Of a stretch of 58,045 nucleotides of DNA, positions 25,663 through 33,317 are shown one piece after another (positions within the stretch are counted from its first letter, which is position 1; every line of letters begins with the position of its first letter). A program made the position numbers and the translations under genes. Source of the stretch: Limimaricola cinnabarinus LL-001 (GTDB taxonomy: Bacteria > Pseudomonadota > Alphaproteobacteria > Rhodobacterales > Rhodobacteraceae); contig NZ_BATB01000015.1 of the NCBI RefSeq assembly GCF_000466965.1, positions 1 to 58,045 of the forward strand, written 5' to 3'. A model generated the notes under the pieces. The model was not told the DNA's origin, searched no databases, and saw only the letters and a program-made list of their open reading frames with translations.

Positions 25663-25878
25663 ATGAAGGCATCCACGGCCCCTCGGGCCCGTTTTCCGCT
25701 CGCGCATCTCGCGGTCGAGGTTGTGTACGAGCAGGGCAATACACCCTTCTTCGCGCTGGTCGCATGCGAGGCTATCCGGCCTGCCGACCGCAAGCCGATC
25801 TTCTCCGGTCCCGTGCCCTCCGACATGCCCGCCCAGCTGCGCGCTCTCGCCGATCATCTCGAGGGGGTCGGCGCATGA
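25663..25878 (+). CDS. Small phage protein, 71 aa
   Basis: Unrecognised. Start ATG 25663 behind GAGGAG. It reads MKASTAPRARFPLAHLAVEV and then VYEQGNTPFFALVACEAIRP, a compact alpha/beta-looking protein ending ALADHLEGVGA. Its stop overlaps the next start (ATGA), so it opens the tightly coupled early-lytic operon. Confidence 0.6.
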   Translation: MKASTAPRARFPLAHLAVEVVYEQGNTPFFALVACEAIRPADRKPIFSGPVPSDMPAQLRALADHLEGVGA

Positions 25879-26069
25879 GGAAGATCTACACCGATGAGCT
25901 CGTGCTGAGCTGGCTCGAGCGCCGACGCACCGGTCAGACCTGCCTCGCTATTGCGCGGACCGACTGCGTCGACAAGCGCGCCGTGCTGGTCACCACAAAT
26001 TGCGTTCGCGCAGCGGACTTATCAGAATCGGGCGAAGGCCCGGTGCGCGTCCTGGAGGGCTATTGGTGA
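25875..26069 (+). CDS. Small phage protein, 64 aa
   Basis: Unrecognised. It reads MRKIYTDELVLSWLERRRTG, then QTCLAIARTDCVDKRAVLVT. The spacing resembles a helix-turn-helix of the GcrA/sigma-region-4 type (ELVLSWLERRRTGQTCLAIA), so DNA binding is possible. Both its start and stop overlap neighbours by one to four bases. Confidence 0.55.
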   Translation: MRKIYTDELVLSWLERRRTGQTCLAIARTDCVDKRAVLVTTNCVRAADLSESGEGPVRVLEGYW

Positions 26070-26920
26070 TGAGCATCTACCGACCGATCGACATCACCGG
26101 TCAGCCGATGCCCGATGAGCTTCCGATCGAGGATCGCCCTGAGGTGACCTGGATCCCGATCGAACGGCTGGTGATCGACGACCGCTACCAGCGCCCGCTC
26201 CTCGAGGCGAACTGGGAGATCATCCATAAGATCGCCCGCAGCTTCACCTGGAAGCGATTCTCGCCGGTCATGGTCGCACCGATCGAAAGCGATCTGTTTG
26301 CTCTGATCGACGGGCAGCACCGCACCCATGCCGCAGCACTGGTGGGGCACACGGCCGTGCCCGGCGCGATCAACCATCTCGATCCCGCGGCGCAGGCCGC
26401 CGCCTTCGCCGGGATCAATGGCGAGATGACACGGGTTCACCCGATCCAAGTGTTCAAGGCCGCGCTGGCGGCGGGCGAGGCTTGGGCCGTCGAGTGTCAG
26501 CAAGTGGTGGCTGCGGCTGGGTGCCATTTGATGACGGTGCAGGCCAGCAGCGAAAAGCGGCAGGTGCGTCAGGTCTATGCGGTGTCAGCCATCCGGCAGA
26601 TGGTCGAGGCCGGGCACGGCAAAGCGGTGACCCTGGCGCTGACCGCGCTCTCGCGCAGCACCTTCGGGAGCCAGTTCGTCGAGGCCTGGACCAACGAGAC
26701 GCTCAAGCCCCTGATCGCCGCCGTGATCGCGACACCGAAGGTTCGGCTCGGCACGCTGATCCCCTTCATCGATCACCTCGACCTGGCGCGGATCAACGGC
26801 GATGTCGCCCGGCTTCGCATGCAGCCCGGCTATTCGCAGCGCAGCCAGATGGCGCTGCTTACCGAGACGCTGACGGCGATGCTGCAGCGCTGGCACCGCG
26901 AAGGAGGCATCCCGTCATGA
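26069..26920 (+). CDS. ParB-N domain protein
   Basis: A 283-aa protein with a ParB/Srx-like N-terminal nuclease fold. After WIPIERLVIDDRYQRPLLEAN comes WKRFSPVMVAPIESDLFALI and the signature IDGQHRTHAAALVGH, typical of ParB-like CTPase/nuclease domains. The C-terminal half is helical with no clear helix-turn-helix. In phages such proteins are found among DNA-processing genes; a plasmid-partition role is not supported because no ParA is present. The start overlaps the previous stop (TGATG). Confidence 0.8.
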   Translation: MSIYRPIDITGQPMPDELPIEDRPEVTWIPIERLVIDDRYQRPLLEANWEIIHKIARSFTWKRFSPVMVAPIESDLFALIDGQHRTHAAALVGHTAVPGAINHLDPAAQAAAFAGINGEMTRVHPIQVFKAALAAGEAWAVECQQVVAAAGCHLMTVQASSEKRQVRQVYAVSAIRQMVEAGHGKAVTLALTALSRSTFGSQFVEAWTNETLKPLIAAVIATPKVRLGTLIPFIDHLDLARINGDVARLRMQPGYSQRSQMALLTETLTAMLQRWHREGGIPS

Positions 26921-27492
26921 CCATCGACATCCTTGCCGCTCTGAGAGCCGTGGCCAGCCGCCCCGTTCCGGCCCCGCGCCGGGGCGATCTGTTGTCCGAT
27001 CTCGCCAAGGTGGCCGGCGGAGACCGGCTGCTGCCATCTCCTCCTGCTGCTGCAGCCGATCCGGAGCGGCTCGGTTCGGCGGAGAAGCCCGACCGCTCCA
27101 GGTACGGCCTCCGGCAGATGATCGAGGCGCAGGTGGCGGCCGCGAACCGTGACGCGGCTTGCGAAGCCGAGCGCCGTGCGCCATGGGCAGAGAGCTGGTG
27201 GAGCACCACCGACAGTGCGGATGTCGCGCATTGCCAGATGCTTTGGCAGGAAGTCCTGCGTCAGTGCTTGATGTCCGCGATCGACGTGCATTTAGGCGCT
27301 CGGATCAGCAGCAGCGGCGCCACGACCGCATGGATCGGGTCCCCCGACTTTGCCGTTGTCTGCGATTTGGCCGGTTTTGAGCCCTCGGCCGTGGCAGAAC
27401 GCCTCCGTGCGCGCCTGCGGGAGCCCAACGGAGCCGAAGCTCTGCGCCAAGAACTCGCCGTTGCCCCGCGTCGCTCGGGGGATCAGGAATGA
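26917..27492 (+). CDS. Phage protein, 191 aa, unknown
   Basis: Start ATG 26917, overlapping the previous stop. N-terminus MTIDILAALRAVASRPVPAP is followed by a Pro/Ala-rich linker and a C-terminal domain with MIEAQVAAANRDAACEAERR, SADVAHCQMLWQEVLRQCLM and FAVVCDLAGFEPSAVAERLR. The last segment, with a cysteine near a helix that ends in VAERL, resembles small phage DNA-adaptor proteins, but nothing specific can be assigned. Confidence 0.6.
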   Translation: MTIDILAALRAVASRPVPAPRRGDLLSDLAKVAGGDRLLPSPPAAAADPERLGSAEKPDRSRYGLRQMIEAQVAAANRDAACEAERRAPWAESWWSTTDSADVAHCQMLWQEVLRQCLMSAIDVHLGARISSSGATTAWIGSPDFAVVCDLAGFEPSAVAERLRARLREPNGAEALRQELAVAPRRSGDQE

Positions 27493-27818
27493 CGAACACC
27501 CTTGTGGCATTCGGCCTCGCGGCCATGACGGCAGCCTTCAAAGCCAAACAGCGCCCGCTGACCGAAGGCGAGATCACCGCCTTCACCGCGCGGGCCGATG
27601 AGCTCGTGCCCGACGATGCCCTCGCGCAGCAGGCCGTGGCGGCGTTTCTCACGGATCTGCCGATAGACTATGTCGGTGCCGGCCAAGCGCTGCTCGACTT
27701 CACCTGCGTCTGGTCGCGCATTCCTACGCCGGAGGAGGTCCAGCGCACCGAAGCCCTTCTGACCGAAGATCTCCCGAGCGGCTTTGATGCCTGGCAGCGC
27801 GAGGCCGACCATGACTGA
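27489..27818 (+). CDS. Phage protein, 109 aa, unknown
   Basis: Start ATG 27489 overlapping the previous stop. Mostly helical: VAFGLAAMTAAFKAKQRPLT, EITAFTARADELVPDDALAQ, LTDLPIDYVGAGQALLDFTC. No family recognised. It overlaps the following gene by eight bases, within the replication operon. Confidence 0.6.
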   Translation: MTNTLVAFGLAAMTAAFKAKQRPLTEGEITAFTARADELVPDDALAQQAVAAFLTDLPIDYVGAGQALLDFTCVWSRIPTPEEVQRTEALLTEDLPSGFDAWQREADHD

Positions 27819-28143
27819 GCGCGCGCGGCATCCTGTCGATCGGGCGGCGCTGGCGGCATTGATTGAGACGTCGGTGACCTACGCGCTGACGCCCGCCCGA
27901 TCGGATGACGTGCGCAACAGCCTGCGTGTTCGACTGCGGGAGGTGCTCGCGCGCCTCGGCAAGCCCAATGACGAGCCGCTGGCCGAGCCGATAGAGCTGG
28001 TGCGTGTGCAGGCGGGCCGTGTCGCCCATGGCGCCGCCGGCATCAGGCCAGAGCAGGCGGACGAGCTGCTGCGGCGGGCGCTGCTGATGCTCTATGCGGG
28101 CCGGTCCGACGCGGCGCAGCAGCGCCTGTCCGGCGGGTTGTGA
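27811..28143 (+). CDS. Phage protein, 110 aa, unknown
   Basis: Start ATG 27811. It reads MTERARHPVDRAALAALIET and is an all-helical, Arg-rich protein: LRVRLREVLARLGKPNDEPL, GIRPEQADELLRRALLMLYA. It could be an accessory DNA-binding or helicase-loading factor, but no motif proves it. It sits directly before the primase. Confidence 0.55.
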   Translation: MTERARHPVDRAALAALIETSVTYALTPARSDDVRNSLRVRLREVLARLGKPNDEPLAEPIELVRVQAGRVAHGAAGIRPEQADELLRRALLMLYAGRSDAAQQRLSGGL

Positions 28144-28150
28144 GGCGGGC

Positions 28151-29284
28151 ATGTCGATGATGGATGATACCCGGCTCGAGGAGGCCCGCGCGATCCCGGT
28201 CGCTGAGGTCGCGCACCGGCTCGACATTCGGGGGCTGAAGCCGGCCGGGCGCGAACAGGTGGGGCCGTGTCCGGCCTGTGGCGGCAGGGACCGCTTCTCG
28301 ATCAACCCCGATCTCGGCGTGTTCAACTGCCGCCATTGCGGCGGCGGCGACGGCGTGCGCTTGGTCGAGCTGGTGCTGGCCTGCGATTTCAAGGCGGCGC
28401 TCGCCTGGCTGGTGGGCGAGGAGGCCCGCGAGATCGATCCCGAGGTTCGCCGGCAGCGCGAAGAGGCGCGGGAGCGCGACAAGGCCGAGGCCGAGCGGGT
28501 GGCGGAGCGCAAGCGCGCCGAGGCCGTCTCGGCCGCGCGCGCCATCTGGGAGGCGGCCGTGCCCGCTGTCGGCTCGCCCGTGGTCGAGTACCTGCGGCAG
28601 CGCGGCCTGCCGGAGGCGGTGGCCGCGACCCCGCCGCCCTGCCTGCGCTATGCGCCAGCACTGCCCTACATGATCCCGGCCGAGGGGCGCGGCTGGCAGG
28701 AGGTCCATCGTGGCCCCGCCATGCTCGCGGCGATCCAGCTGCCCGGTGGTGGCTTCTCGGCCGTGCACCGCACCTGGTTCGATCTTGACCGGCTGCAGGG
28801 CAAGGCGCGGATCGAGCACGCCGGCGAGATTCTCGATCGCAAGAAGAGCCTCGGCTCCAAGAAAGGCTGCGCGATCCGGCTGACGCATCACCGTGCCCGA
28901 CCGGGTGACTTCGACACGCTGGTGATGGGCGAGGGGATCGAGACCACGCTGACAGCACTGGCGGCCGATGCGCTGCCGGGGGCGGCGTATTGGGCCGGGA
29001 TCGATCTCGGCAACATGGCCGGCCGCCGCGTGCTGCGCGGCAAGGGCATGAAATACGCCGGCGTCCCCGACCTCGAGGACGACACCGCCTTCCTGCCGCC
29101 GCCGTGGATTCGGCGCCTGGTCTTCATTCAGGACGGCGACAGCGATCCGCGCGCGACCCGCGCCCAGCTTCTTTCCGGCCTGCGCCGCGCCCGGGCGCGG
29201 ATTCGCGGGCTCGACAGCATCTCCATCGTCCATGCGGGCGAGGGACAGGACTTGAACGACATTCTGACGAGGGACCCACAATGA
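28151..29284 (+). CDS. Primase with CHC2-type zinc finger and Toprim domain
   Basis: A 377-aa protein. N-terminal zinc finger (CPACGGRDRFSINPDLGVFNC with CRHCGGGDG; residues about 38-68), a charged coiled-coil (about 95-125), then a Toprim-like domain: DFDTLVMGEGIETTLTALA (acidic GEGIET), AAYWAGIDLGNMAG and FIQDGDSDPRATRAQLL (DxD). It would synthesise RNA primers for phage DNA replication. Its stop codon overlaps the start of the P4-type helicase (ATGA), so the two are made together and probably act as one complex. Confidence 0.88.
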   Translation: MSMMDDTRLEEARAIPVAEVAHRLDIRGLKPAGREQVGPCPACGGRDRFSINPDLGVFNCRHCGGGDGVRLVELVLACDFKAALAWLVGEEAREIDPEVRRQREEARERDKAEAERVAERKRAEAVSAARAIWEAAVPAVGSPVVEYLRQRGLPEAVAATPPPCLRYAPALPYMIPAEGRGWQEVHRGPAMLAAIQLPGGGFSAVHRTWFDLDRLQGKARIEHAGEILDRKKSLGSKKGCAIRLTHHRARPGDFDTLVMGEGIETTLTALAADALPGAAYWAGIDLGNMAGRRVLRGKGMKYAGVPDLEDDTAFLPPPWIRRLVFIQDGDSDPRATRAQLLSGLRRARARIRGLDSISIVHAGEGQDLNDILTRDPQ

Positions 29285-31140
29285 CGGATGAGATCGATCC
29301 GCTGCGCGAGGTGCGCGACCGTTTCGCCTCGGCCGAGGAGGTCGACATGGGTGATGTGCCGATCGCGGCCGAAACCCCGGACCCCGAGGATGACTCTGTC
29401 GACGCGCAAGACCGGGAAGCCGGGCCGTCGAACGATCGCAGCGACCCGACCACGCCCCCGCCGCTGGAGGTCAAGGGGGCGGGCTTTCCACTCAACGATG
29501 TCGGCAACGGCCGGCGTTTCGTGCTGTACCACGGCTCCGAGGTGACCGAGGTGAAGCGCGTCGGATGGTTCGTCTGGGATGACACCAGATGGGCGCAGGA
29601 TGACAACGGGATCGGCGTGCGTCGGCTTGCCCAGTCGGTCAGCGACCGGATGCTTCACGAGATCCGCTTCCTCGCGCTCGACGACTGGGAGCGCGAGCGT
29701 CTTGCGGCGCTCCCTTCGGCCGAGGCGGAGGTCCGCCGCTTGCGCGCCATCGAAGAGCCCACCGATGAGGATGAGACCGCGCTCAAGGCGGCCTACGAGA
29801 AGGTCAATGCGGCGATCGCGGTGAAGAAGGCGCTCGCCAAACGGCGTACAGAGCACCGGACCTTCGCCAAGTCGACGGGGAACACGGGCAAGATCGACGC
29901 CATGCTGACCGAGGCCGGCGTGACGCTGTCAAAGACGCTCGACCAGCTCGACGCGGATCCTCTGGCGATCAACACCGCCTCTGGCACCCTGCATTTCTCG
30001 GTGCACGAGGAAAAAGGCAAGCCGAAGCGCGCCAGCTGGGAGATGCGGCCGCATGACCGGGAGGATTACCTGACCAAGTGCATGCCGGTCGAGCACGACC
30101 CTGAGGCGACGGCGCCGCTCTTCGAGGGCTTTCTGCGCCGCGTTCAGCCCGACCCGCAGATCCGGGGCTTCTTGCAGCGCTGGTTCGCACTCTCGATGAC
30201 TGGCGTCGTGGTGCAGAACCTTGTGTTCTTCTACGGCCACGGGGCCAACGGCAAATCCGTCCTGGTCGACCTCATGGCGCGGATGATGGGCGACTACTCT
30301 GCCACGGCGAAGATCGAGTCCCTGACCGGCCAATCGAAGCGGGGGGGTGCCGATGCCACTCCGGACCTCGTCCCTCTCATGGGCGCTCGTATGGTCCGGG
30401 CCTCGGAGCCTGAGCAGGGCGAGCGGTTGAAGGAGGGCACGATCAAGGAGCTGACCGGTGGCGAGCCGATCCTTGTGCGCGCGCTACGCGAAGATTTCAT
30501 CGAGGTGCATCCCAAGTTCAAGCTGACGATTTCGGGCAACCACAAGCCGGAGATCCGCGGCACCGATGACGGCATCTGGCGGCGGGTGCTGCTGGTGCTC
30601 TTCGGCGTCCAGATCCCCGAAGAGGAGCGCGATCCTCACCTCGGAAAGAAGCTCTGGGAGGAACGCGCGGGCATTCTGAACTGGCTGATCGAGGGGCTGG
30701 AGGATTATCTCGAGTTGGGGCTGCAGGTGCCCGAAAGCGTGGCGGAGGCGACGCGCGCCTACCGGGAGGAGAGCGATCCGGTCGGCAGCTTCCTCGATCA
30801 GTCCTGCGAGGTCACGGGCGATGCGGAAGCGTTCACCCGGACCAAGGATCTCGTCACCGCTTTCAACTACTGGATGGATGAGCGCGGCGACAGTCAATGG
30901 ACGCCGCGCACCGTGCAGCTGCGGCTCAAGTCCAAGGCGGACCACTACCGCGACCGGCGTTCCGGGCTGACTTTCACCGAGGGCAAGCGCAGCGTGGCGG
31001 GCTATCGCGGCCTGCTCCTGTCCGAGGAGTTCAAGCAGCGGATGGCGGACGCGTCGGGCCAGAGCGGTAGCTACGGCAACTCACCGCCAGCGTCGTCGTC
31101 CGGCTCACCCAGTGACTGGGCCCCGGACCCCTATTCATGA
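29281..31140 (+). CDS. P4-type phage DNA primase/helicase
   Basis: A 619-aa superfamily 3 helicase of the phage/plasmid primase P4 family. An acidic N-terminal region (about 1-60) leads to a D5_N-like domain (FAKSTGNTGKIDAMLTEAGV and ALNTASGTLHF-like INTASGTLHFSV). The ATPase core follows: Walker A in VFFYGHGANGKSVLVDLMAR (about 312-331), Walker B region LMGARMVRASEPEQGERL, and the sensor in FKLTISGNHKPEIRGTDDGI. The C-terminus is a helical winged-helix part and a Ser/Gly-rich tail. It should unwind the phage origin. It directly follows the zinc-finger/Toprim primase. Confidence 0.92.
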   Translation: MTDEIDPLREVRDRFASAEEVDMGDVPIAAETPDPEDDSVDAQDREAGPSNDRSDPTTPPPLEVKGAGFPLNDVGNGRRFVLYHGSEVTEVKRVGWFVWDDTRWAQDDNGIGVRRLAQSVSDRMLHEIRFLALDDWERERLAALPSAEAEVRRLRAIEEPTDEDETALKAAYEKVNAAIAVKKALAKRRTEHRTFAKSTGNTGKIDAMLTEAGVTLSKTLDQLDADPLAINTASGTLHFSVHEEKGKPKRASWEMRPHDREDYLTKCMPVEHDPEATAPLFEGFLRRVQPDPQIRGFLQRWFALSMTGVVVQNLVFFYGHGANGKSVLVDLMARMMGDYSATAKIESLTGQSKRGGADATPDLVPLMGARMVRASEPEQGERLKEGTIKELTGGEPILVRALREDFIEVHPKFKLTISGNHKPEIRGTDDGIWRRVLLVLFGVQIPEEERDPHLGKKLWEERAGILNWLIEGLEDYLELGLQVPESVAEATRAYREESDPVGSFLDQSCEVTGDAEAFTRTKDLVTAFNYWMDERGDSQWTPRTVQLRLKSKADHYRDRRSGLTFTEGKRSVAGYRGLLLSEEFKQRMADASGQSGSYGNSPPASSSGSPSDWAPDPYS

Positions 31141-31148
31141 GGACAGCC

Positions 31149-31469
31149 GGGAGGATGGGGAGGATGGAGACCCCGGCGGGAGGATGGCGCGGTAAAGGGG
31201 GTGCGGGGGAAAGATAATGGGATCAGCAGCTTGCACCCCGCCGAGGGAGCCAAGGGAGGATAGGGAGGATGATTTCGGCATACGCGTGCGCGCGTGTTTC
31301 TGACTGCCACAAGACCGATGAAAAGCCCTCATGCGTATACCGGAAATATCCTCCCTATCCTCCCTATCCTCTACTCCTTCCCTTTTTATCCAACGAATAC
31401 AGCGATCTGGAAGGGAAGGGGATCAGGGAGGATAGCTTGATGAACCTCCTTTATCCTCCCGTTCCTCCC
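31149..31469. repeat. Iteron-like GGGAGGAT array, candidate replication origin
   Basis: The gap after the helicase (31141-31543) holds no gene but many copies of GGGAGGAT. Direct copies are at 31149, 31158, 31178, 31254, 31263 and 31426; inverted copies (ATCCTCCC) at 31348, 31357 and 31453, with near-copies at 31366 and 31462. Several come in pairs exactly 9 bp apart, and the group around 31254-31270 faces the group around 31348-31364. An A/T-rich stretch (31379-31405) lies beside the inverted group. This looks like helicase/initiator binding sites next to a melting region. A transcription-attenuation or packaging role is also possible. Confidence 0.6.
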
Positions 31470-31543
31470 TGACCCCAAACGACCCGCCACAAGACCTAGA
31501 CCCCGGCCCAGCAGCACCACCATATATTGAGAAAGATCCGCCC

Positions 31544-32248
31544 ATGTCCCAGCATTTCAGCCTCCTCGGTCTCACCGCGCGCCCCATCACCGGCAAGGAT
31601 CGGCTCTCGGAGGAGGTAGACCGGGTGCAGGCGCTGCTTGCCCAAGCGCAGCCGCCTGTTGATTGCAGTCCCGAGATCCCCGTCGCGCCCGGTCGGGGCC
31701 CGATGCGAGTGCTGCGCCAGTATGAGACCGTGATGACGCCCTCGGGGCTGCGCACCCGGCGCGCCACGGCCGAGGGCTTTCACCCGGCTGCCACCGTCGA
31801 TGCCTTCGACCGGATGGAGTTGCAGGCGCGTCGCCGCGATCCCGAAGGCCCCGCGCTCTTCACTGTCGCCCAGGTCGAGGCAGGCCGGGTTTATGCCGCG
31901 CTGGCCGAGCGGGTCGATGCGGCTGGCGTCAAGTGCTCCTCGATTGAAGGGCAGGGCAAAGCGGGCGATGGCTCGGGGTCCTGGATCGATGCGGTGATCC
32001 ACGACATCCAGCGCTACCGCGGGATGCTGCGCGCGATCGGTGACGAGGTGGTGCTCTCGCCCCAGCGTCGCCGGGCGGATGATCCCCGTCGCACGATCCG
32101 CGCGCGCCAGCTTGTCGATGCTGTCTGTGTGCAGGGCGTGACGATCAACGAGCTTCGCAGGCAGTGCGGATGGGGTGACACACAAAGGACGCGTGGCCCG
32201 CTCAGGGAGGCGCTGTGCGGGGCGCTGGATCGCCTTTACGCCCTCTGA
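31544..32248 (+). CDS. Phage protein, 234 aa, unknown
   Basis: Start ATG 31544. The N-terminus is MSQHFSLLGLTARPITGKDR; a later region (DAVIHDIQRYRGMLRAIGDE) and a C-terminus rich in basic residues (ARQLVDAVCVQGVTINELRR then QCGWGDTQRTRGPLREAL) could form a helix-turn-helix. It sits between the replication genes and HNH/terminase, where late regulators are often found. Antitermination is a guess. Confidence 0.55.
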   Translation: MSQHFSLLGLTARPITGKDRLSEEVDRVQALLAQAQPPVDCSPEIPVAPGRGPMRVLRQYETVMTPSGLRTRRATAEGFHPAATVDAFDRMELQARRRDPEGPALFTVAQVEAGRVYAALAERVDAAGVKCSSIEGQGKAGDGSGSWIDAVIHDIQRYRGMLRAIGDEVVLSPQRRRADDPRRTIRARQLVDAVCVQGVTINELRRQCGWGDTQRTRGPLREALCGALDRLYAL

Positions 32249-32312
32249 CAGCAGAAAGGGGCTTTTCGATTAAGCCGACCGGATGTAGCCCTAAGGGCAT
32301 CATCACCAAGTG

Positions 32313-32352
32313 CGCCCGGCGGGACCCCAAGCCCGACCGGGCGTTTCCTTTT
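32313..32352 (+). terminator. Terminator-like hairpin before the packaging genes
   Basis: CGCCCGG (32313-32319) and CCGGGCG (32337-32343) form a 7-bp stem with a GC-rich loop, followed by TTTCCTTTT. It separates the early/replication genes from the HNH-terminase genes. Confidence 0.6.
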
Positions 32353-32374
32353 CCGAACATCGCGAGGCGGACCC

Positions 32375-32722
32375 ATGGGCCGACTGAAGCAGCTGGGCCA
32401 GCCGCTCCGGTCTCTGGCGCCGCGCCTGTCCTATGTCGAGCGTCCGAGCGAGAGCCGGGAGCGCGACGCGCGCCATGCTTGGCGCAGCTGGTACAAGACG
32501 GCGCGCTGGCAGGCGCTGCGCTGGGAGGTGCTGGTCGAGGCGGCTTTCACCTGCGTTCGGTGCCAGCGGGTCGAGGGCGACACGGCGCTGCTCGTCGCGG
32601 ACCACAAGATGCCGCATCGCGGTGTCGCCGCGCTCTTCTGGGATCGCCAGAACCTGCAGTGCCTGTGCAAGCACTGCCACGACAGCGCCAAACAGCGCGA
32701 AGAACGGCGCGATTTTGGCTGA
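32375..32722 (+). CDS. HNH endonuclease
   Basis: A 115-aa HNH nuclease. Two zinc-ligand pairs flank the fold: CVRCQ (about residue 60) and CLCKHCHDSAK (about 99-108), with the catalytic core HKMPHRGVAALFWDRQNLQC. Phage HNH proteins beside terminase genes are commonly required for DNA cleavage during packaging in HK97-type phages. Position directly before the small and large terminase genes supports that. Confidence 0.88.
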   Translation: MGRLKQLGQPLRSLAPRLSYVERPSESRERDARHAWRSWYKTARWQALRWEVLVEAAFTCVRCQRVEGDTALLVADHKMPHRGVAALFWDRQNLQCLCKHCHDSAKQREERRDFG

Positions 32723-32818
32723 TCCGCGTCAAATCAGACGAAAGGGGAGGGGGGTGTCGAAACCTGGAAGGGTCGCGATCTCTAGACCGGCGCTCTCTCT
32801 CACGTGGAGGTTTTTTTC

Positions 32819-33310
32819 GTGGCTGACGAGATTTTCGACCTGTTCGGCAATCCTGTTCGGCCCGGCAAGGGCCAGCGTGGTCGGCCAGCATATGAGGCCA
32901 CCGAAAAAGATCGCAATAAAGTCAAGCTGTTGCTGGCGCTCGGGTGGTCCAATGCCCGCGTGGCGGCGGCGATCCCGGTCTCCGAGGCGACGCTGAAGCG
33001 GTATTTTAGAGCCGAGCTGAAGGAACGCGATCAGATGCGCGACCGCCTCGATGCCCGGCGCTTCGAGATCGTCATGGAGCAGGCGAACGCCGGCAACGTC
33101 GGCGCGCTGAAAGAGCTGACCAAGATGATCGAACGATCGGACCTGATGCGCGCGGGCCAGCGGATGGAGAAGCCCGCGGGCGAGAAGGCCAAGGCAAAGG
33201 TCGCGCGCCTGGGCAAGAAGGAGCAGGCGCAGCTCGATGCCGAAACCGCAGGTGCGGGCGACGACGACGAATGGGGAAGCGACCTGCAGTTCCCCGGCAT
33301 GGTGAACTGA
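32819..33310 (+). CDS. Small terminase subunit-like protein
   Basis: A 163-aa protein starting at GTG 32819, eight bases after GGAGG; an in-frame GTG at 32804 would overlap that site. A DNA-binding helix-turn-helix is visible (KVKLLLALGWSNARVAAAIP, VSEATLKRYFRAELKERDQM), followed by a helical oligomerisation region (NAGNVGALKELTKMIERSDL) and a charged tail ending DLQFPGMVN. This fits the small terminase that recognises the packaging site. Name assigned from layout and from position directly upstream of the large subunit. Confidence 0.75.
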   Translation: MADEIFDLFGNPVRPGKGQRGRPAYEATEKDRNKVKLLLALGWSNARVAAAIPVSEATLKRYFRAELKERDQMRDRLDARRFEIVMEQANAGNVGALKELTKMIERSDLMRAGQRMEKPAGEKAKAKVARLGKKEQAQLDAETAGAGDDDEWGSDLQFPGMVN

Positions 33311-33317
33311 CGCCGCC

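Noticed and set aside
31149..31469. CRISPR array
   Set aside because: The repeated unit is only 8 bp, occurs in both orientations and has no uniform spacers; no cas genes are present.
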